In this document: piece by piece, positions 6,267 to 7,078 of the stretch
Numbering within the stretch: the first letter of the stretch is position 1
Layout: each line of letters opens with the position of its first letter
Source: an uncultured Roseburia sp.
GTDB lineage: Bacteria; Bacillota; Clostridia; Lachnospirales; Lachnospiraceae
Assembly: GCA_945928585.1 (NCBI GenBank)
Contig: CAMENQ010000122.1
Location: forward strand, 1 to 7,078
Reading direction: 5' to 3'
DNA length: 7,078 bases
Position numbers and translations under genes: made by a program
The notes under the pieces: model-generated
The model's database searches: none
Seen by the model: only the letters and a program-made list of their open reading frames with translations
Told to the model about the DNA's origin: nothing

Positions 6267-7078
6267 ATGAAAACATTTTTACAGAAAATAAAAAACATTT
6301 TACCAACCAGAAGAAGAATTATTCAGCTTTACTGTGCTGTACTTTTCAACGTAAATTTCAAAGGTTTTACATCCGGAAACATATACAAGGGTAATACTAA
6401 ACAGGTTTGTATACCGGGACTTAACTGCTACTCCTGCCCGGGAGCAGTCGGTGCCTGTCCTTTAGGTTCGCTGCAGGGTTCTTTCAGTGCCGACAGAAGT
6501 ACACTTTACTATGTATGCGGTATTCTTTTTCTTTACTGCATCCTTTTTGGCAGAATGATTTGCGGATGGCTTTGTCCTTTCGGACTCATACAGGAGCTTC
6601 TGTACAAAATCAAGACTCCTAAGATAAAGAAAAATCATGTTACAAGAATTCTTTCCTATTTTAAATATGTAGTACTTGTATTTTTTGTACTGATTGTTCC
6701 TATTATGTATGCTTTTAAGGATACTCCTCTTCCAGCATTCTGTAAGTACATATGTCCTGCCGGCACTCTGGAGGGTGGCATAGGACTTCTTTCCAACAAG
6801 GTAAATGAAAGCTATTTCTCTATGCTTGGTCCTTTGTTTACATGGAAGTTTCTTCTGTTAATAAGCATTGTAGTGAGCAGCGTATTTATATTCCGTATGT
6901 TTTGCCGTTTTATCTGTCCTCTTGGTGCATTATACGGATTATTTAACCGCTTCTCCTTCTTCGGTATAAAAGTAGAACAGCCAAAATGTACAAACTGTAA
7001 TAAGTGTGTAAATCACTGTAAGATGGATATTAAGCATGTTGGTGACCATGAGTGTATAAGCTGTGGTGAATGTATAAA
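6267..7078 (+). CDS. Membrane 4Fe-4S polyferredoxin-type protein (NapH/YccM-like), C-terminus cut by window edge
   Basis: 270 residues are visible before the right edge, with no stop. Four Cys-rich membrane-flanking motifs occur in order: CIPGLNCYSCPGAVGACPLG (48-67), CGWLCPFG (99-106), CKYICPAG (159-166) and CRFICPLG (213-220). Hydrophobic helices lie at about 18-31, 80-95, 132-150 and 194-212. A ferredoxin domain follows: C241-x2-C244-x2-C247-x3-C251 forms one 4Fe-4S ligand set, and C263, C266, C269 begin the second. Such proteins (NapH, RnfB-like and YccM families) pass electrons between membrane and soluble or extracytoplasmic redox partners; the specific donor and acceptor here are unknown. 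It starts 7 nt after the CXXC membrane protein and is co-transcribed with it, which suggests the pair works together, perhaps moving electrons to or from the CXXC thiols (inference). No signal peptide; the N-terminus is basic (KKIKN, TRRR), so it is probably cytoplasmic. Confidence 0.93.
   Translation, partial: MKTFLQKIKNILPTRRRIIQLYCAVLFNVNFKGFTSGNIYKGNTKQVCIPGLNCYSCPGAVGACPLGSLQGSFSADRSTLYYVCGILFLYCILFGRMICGWLCPFGLIQELLYKIKTPKIKKNHVTRILSYFKYVVLVFFVLIVPIMYAFKDTPLPAFCKYICPAGTLEGGIGLLSNKVNESYFSMLGPLFTWKFLLLISIVVSSVFIFRMFCRFICPLGALYGLFNRFSFFGIKVEQPKCTNCNKCVNHCKMDIKHVGDHECISCGECI

Overview
The window looks like low-GC Firmicutes DNA, most likely a gut- or rumen-type Clostridia member (Lachnospiraceae-like). 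This is inferred from AT-rich spacers, AGGAGG-type ribosome binding sites, a Lys/Asn-rich proteome style, a Gram-positive surface glycosidase with a sortase-like TGD/KRKK segment, and a CXXC membrane protein next to a polyferredoxin, a pairing I associate with Clostridia. No RNA genes, CRISPR arrays, insertion sequences or phage genes are visible.

Layout, left to right. (1) Positions 1-2596, minus strand: one long reading frame, cut by the left edge. It encodes a large surface arabinanase (GH43): signal peptide, Ig-like domain, Gly/Asn linker built from 33-bp repeats, two adjacent membrane helices, GH43 catalytic domain, C-terminal beta domain and the start of a bacterial Ig-like domain. (2) 2597-2998: AT-rich intergenic region holding the arabinanase promoter, a long leader with competing hairpins, and the terminator of the next operon. 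(3) 2999-5754, minus strand: the end of an oligopeptide ABC importer operon. In transcription order it holds a 47-codon remnant of the permease oppC, ATPase oppD, ATPase oppF and a small one-helix membrane protein of unknown function, then a strong terminator. (4) 5738-7078, plus strand: a three-helix protein ending in a CXXC module (CD1871A-like), tightly coupled to a polyferredoxin-type membrane 4Fe-4S protein that runs off the right edge.

How the genes fit together: the arabinanase would cut plant arabinan at the cell surface. OppD and OppF would power peptide import through OppB/OppC, whose genes are missing apart from the OppC tail. The right-hand pair looks like a membrane redox module.

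The most striking points are: (a) the arabinanase reads like two secreted precursors fused head to tail, with an internal sorting-signal-like helix followed at once by a signal-peptide-like helix; (b) near 5740-5755 both oppC and the divergent CXXC gene seem to lose their 5' ends at the same place, which marks a rearrangement breakpoint or an assembly join; (c) the arabinanase leader can form mutually exclusive helices; (d) a small conserved-looking membrane protein sits at the end of the peptide importer operon.
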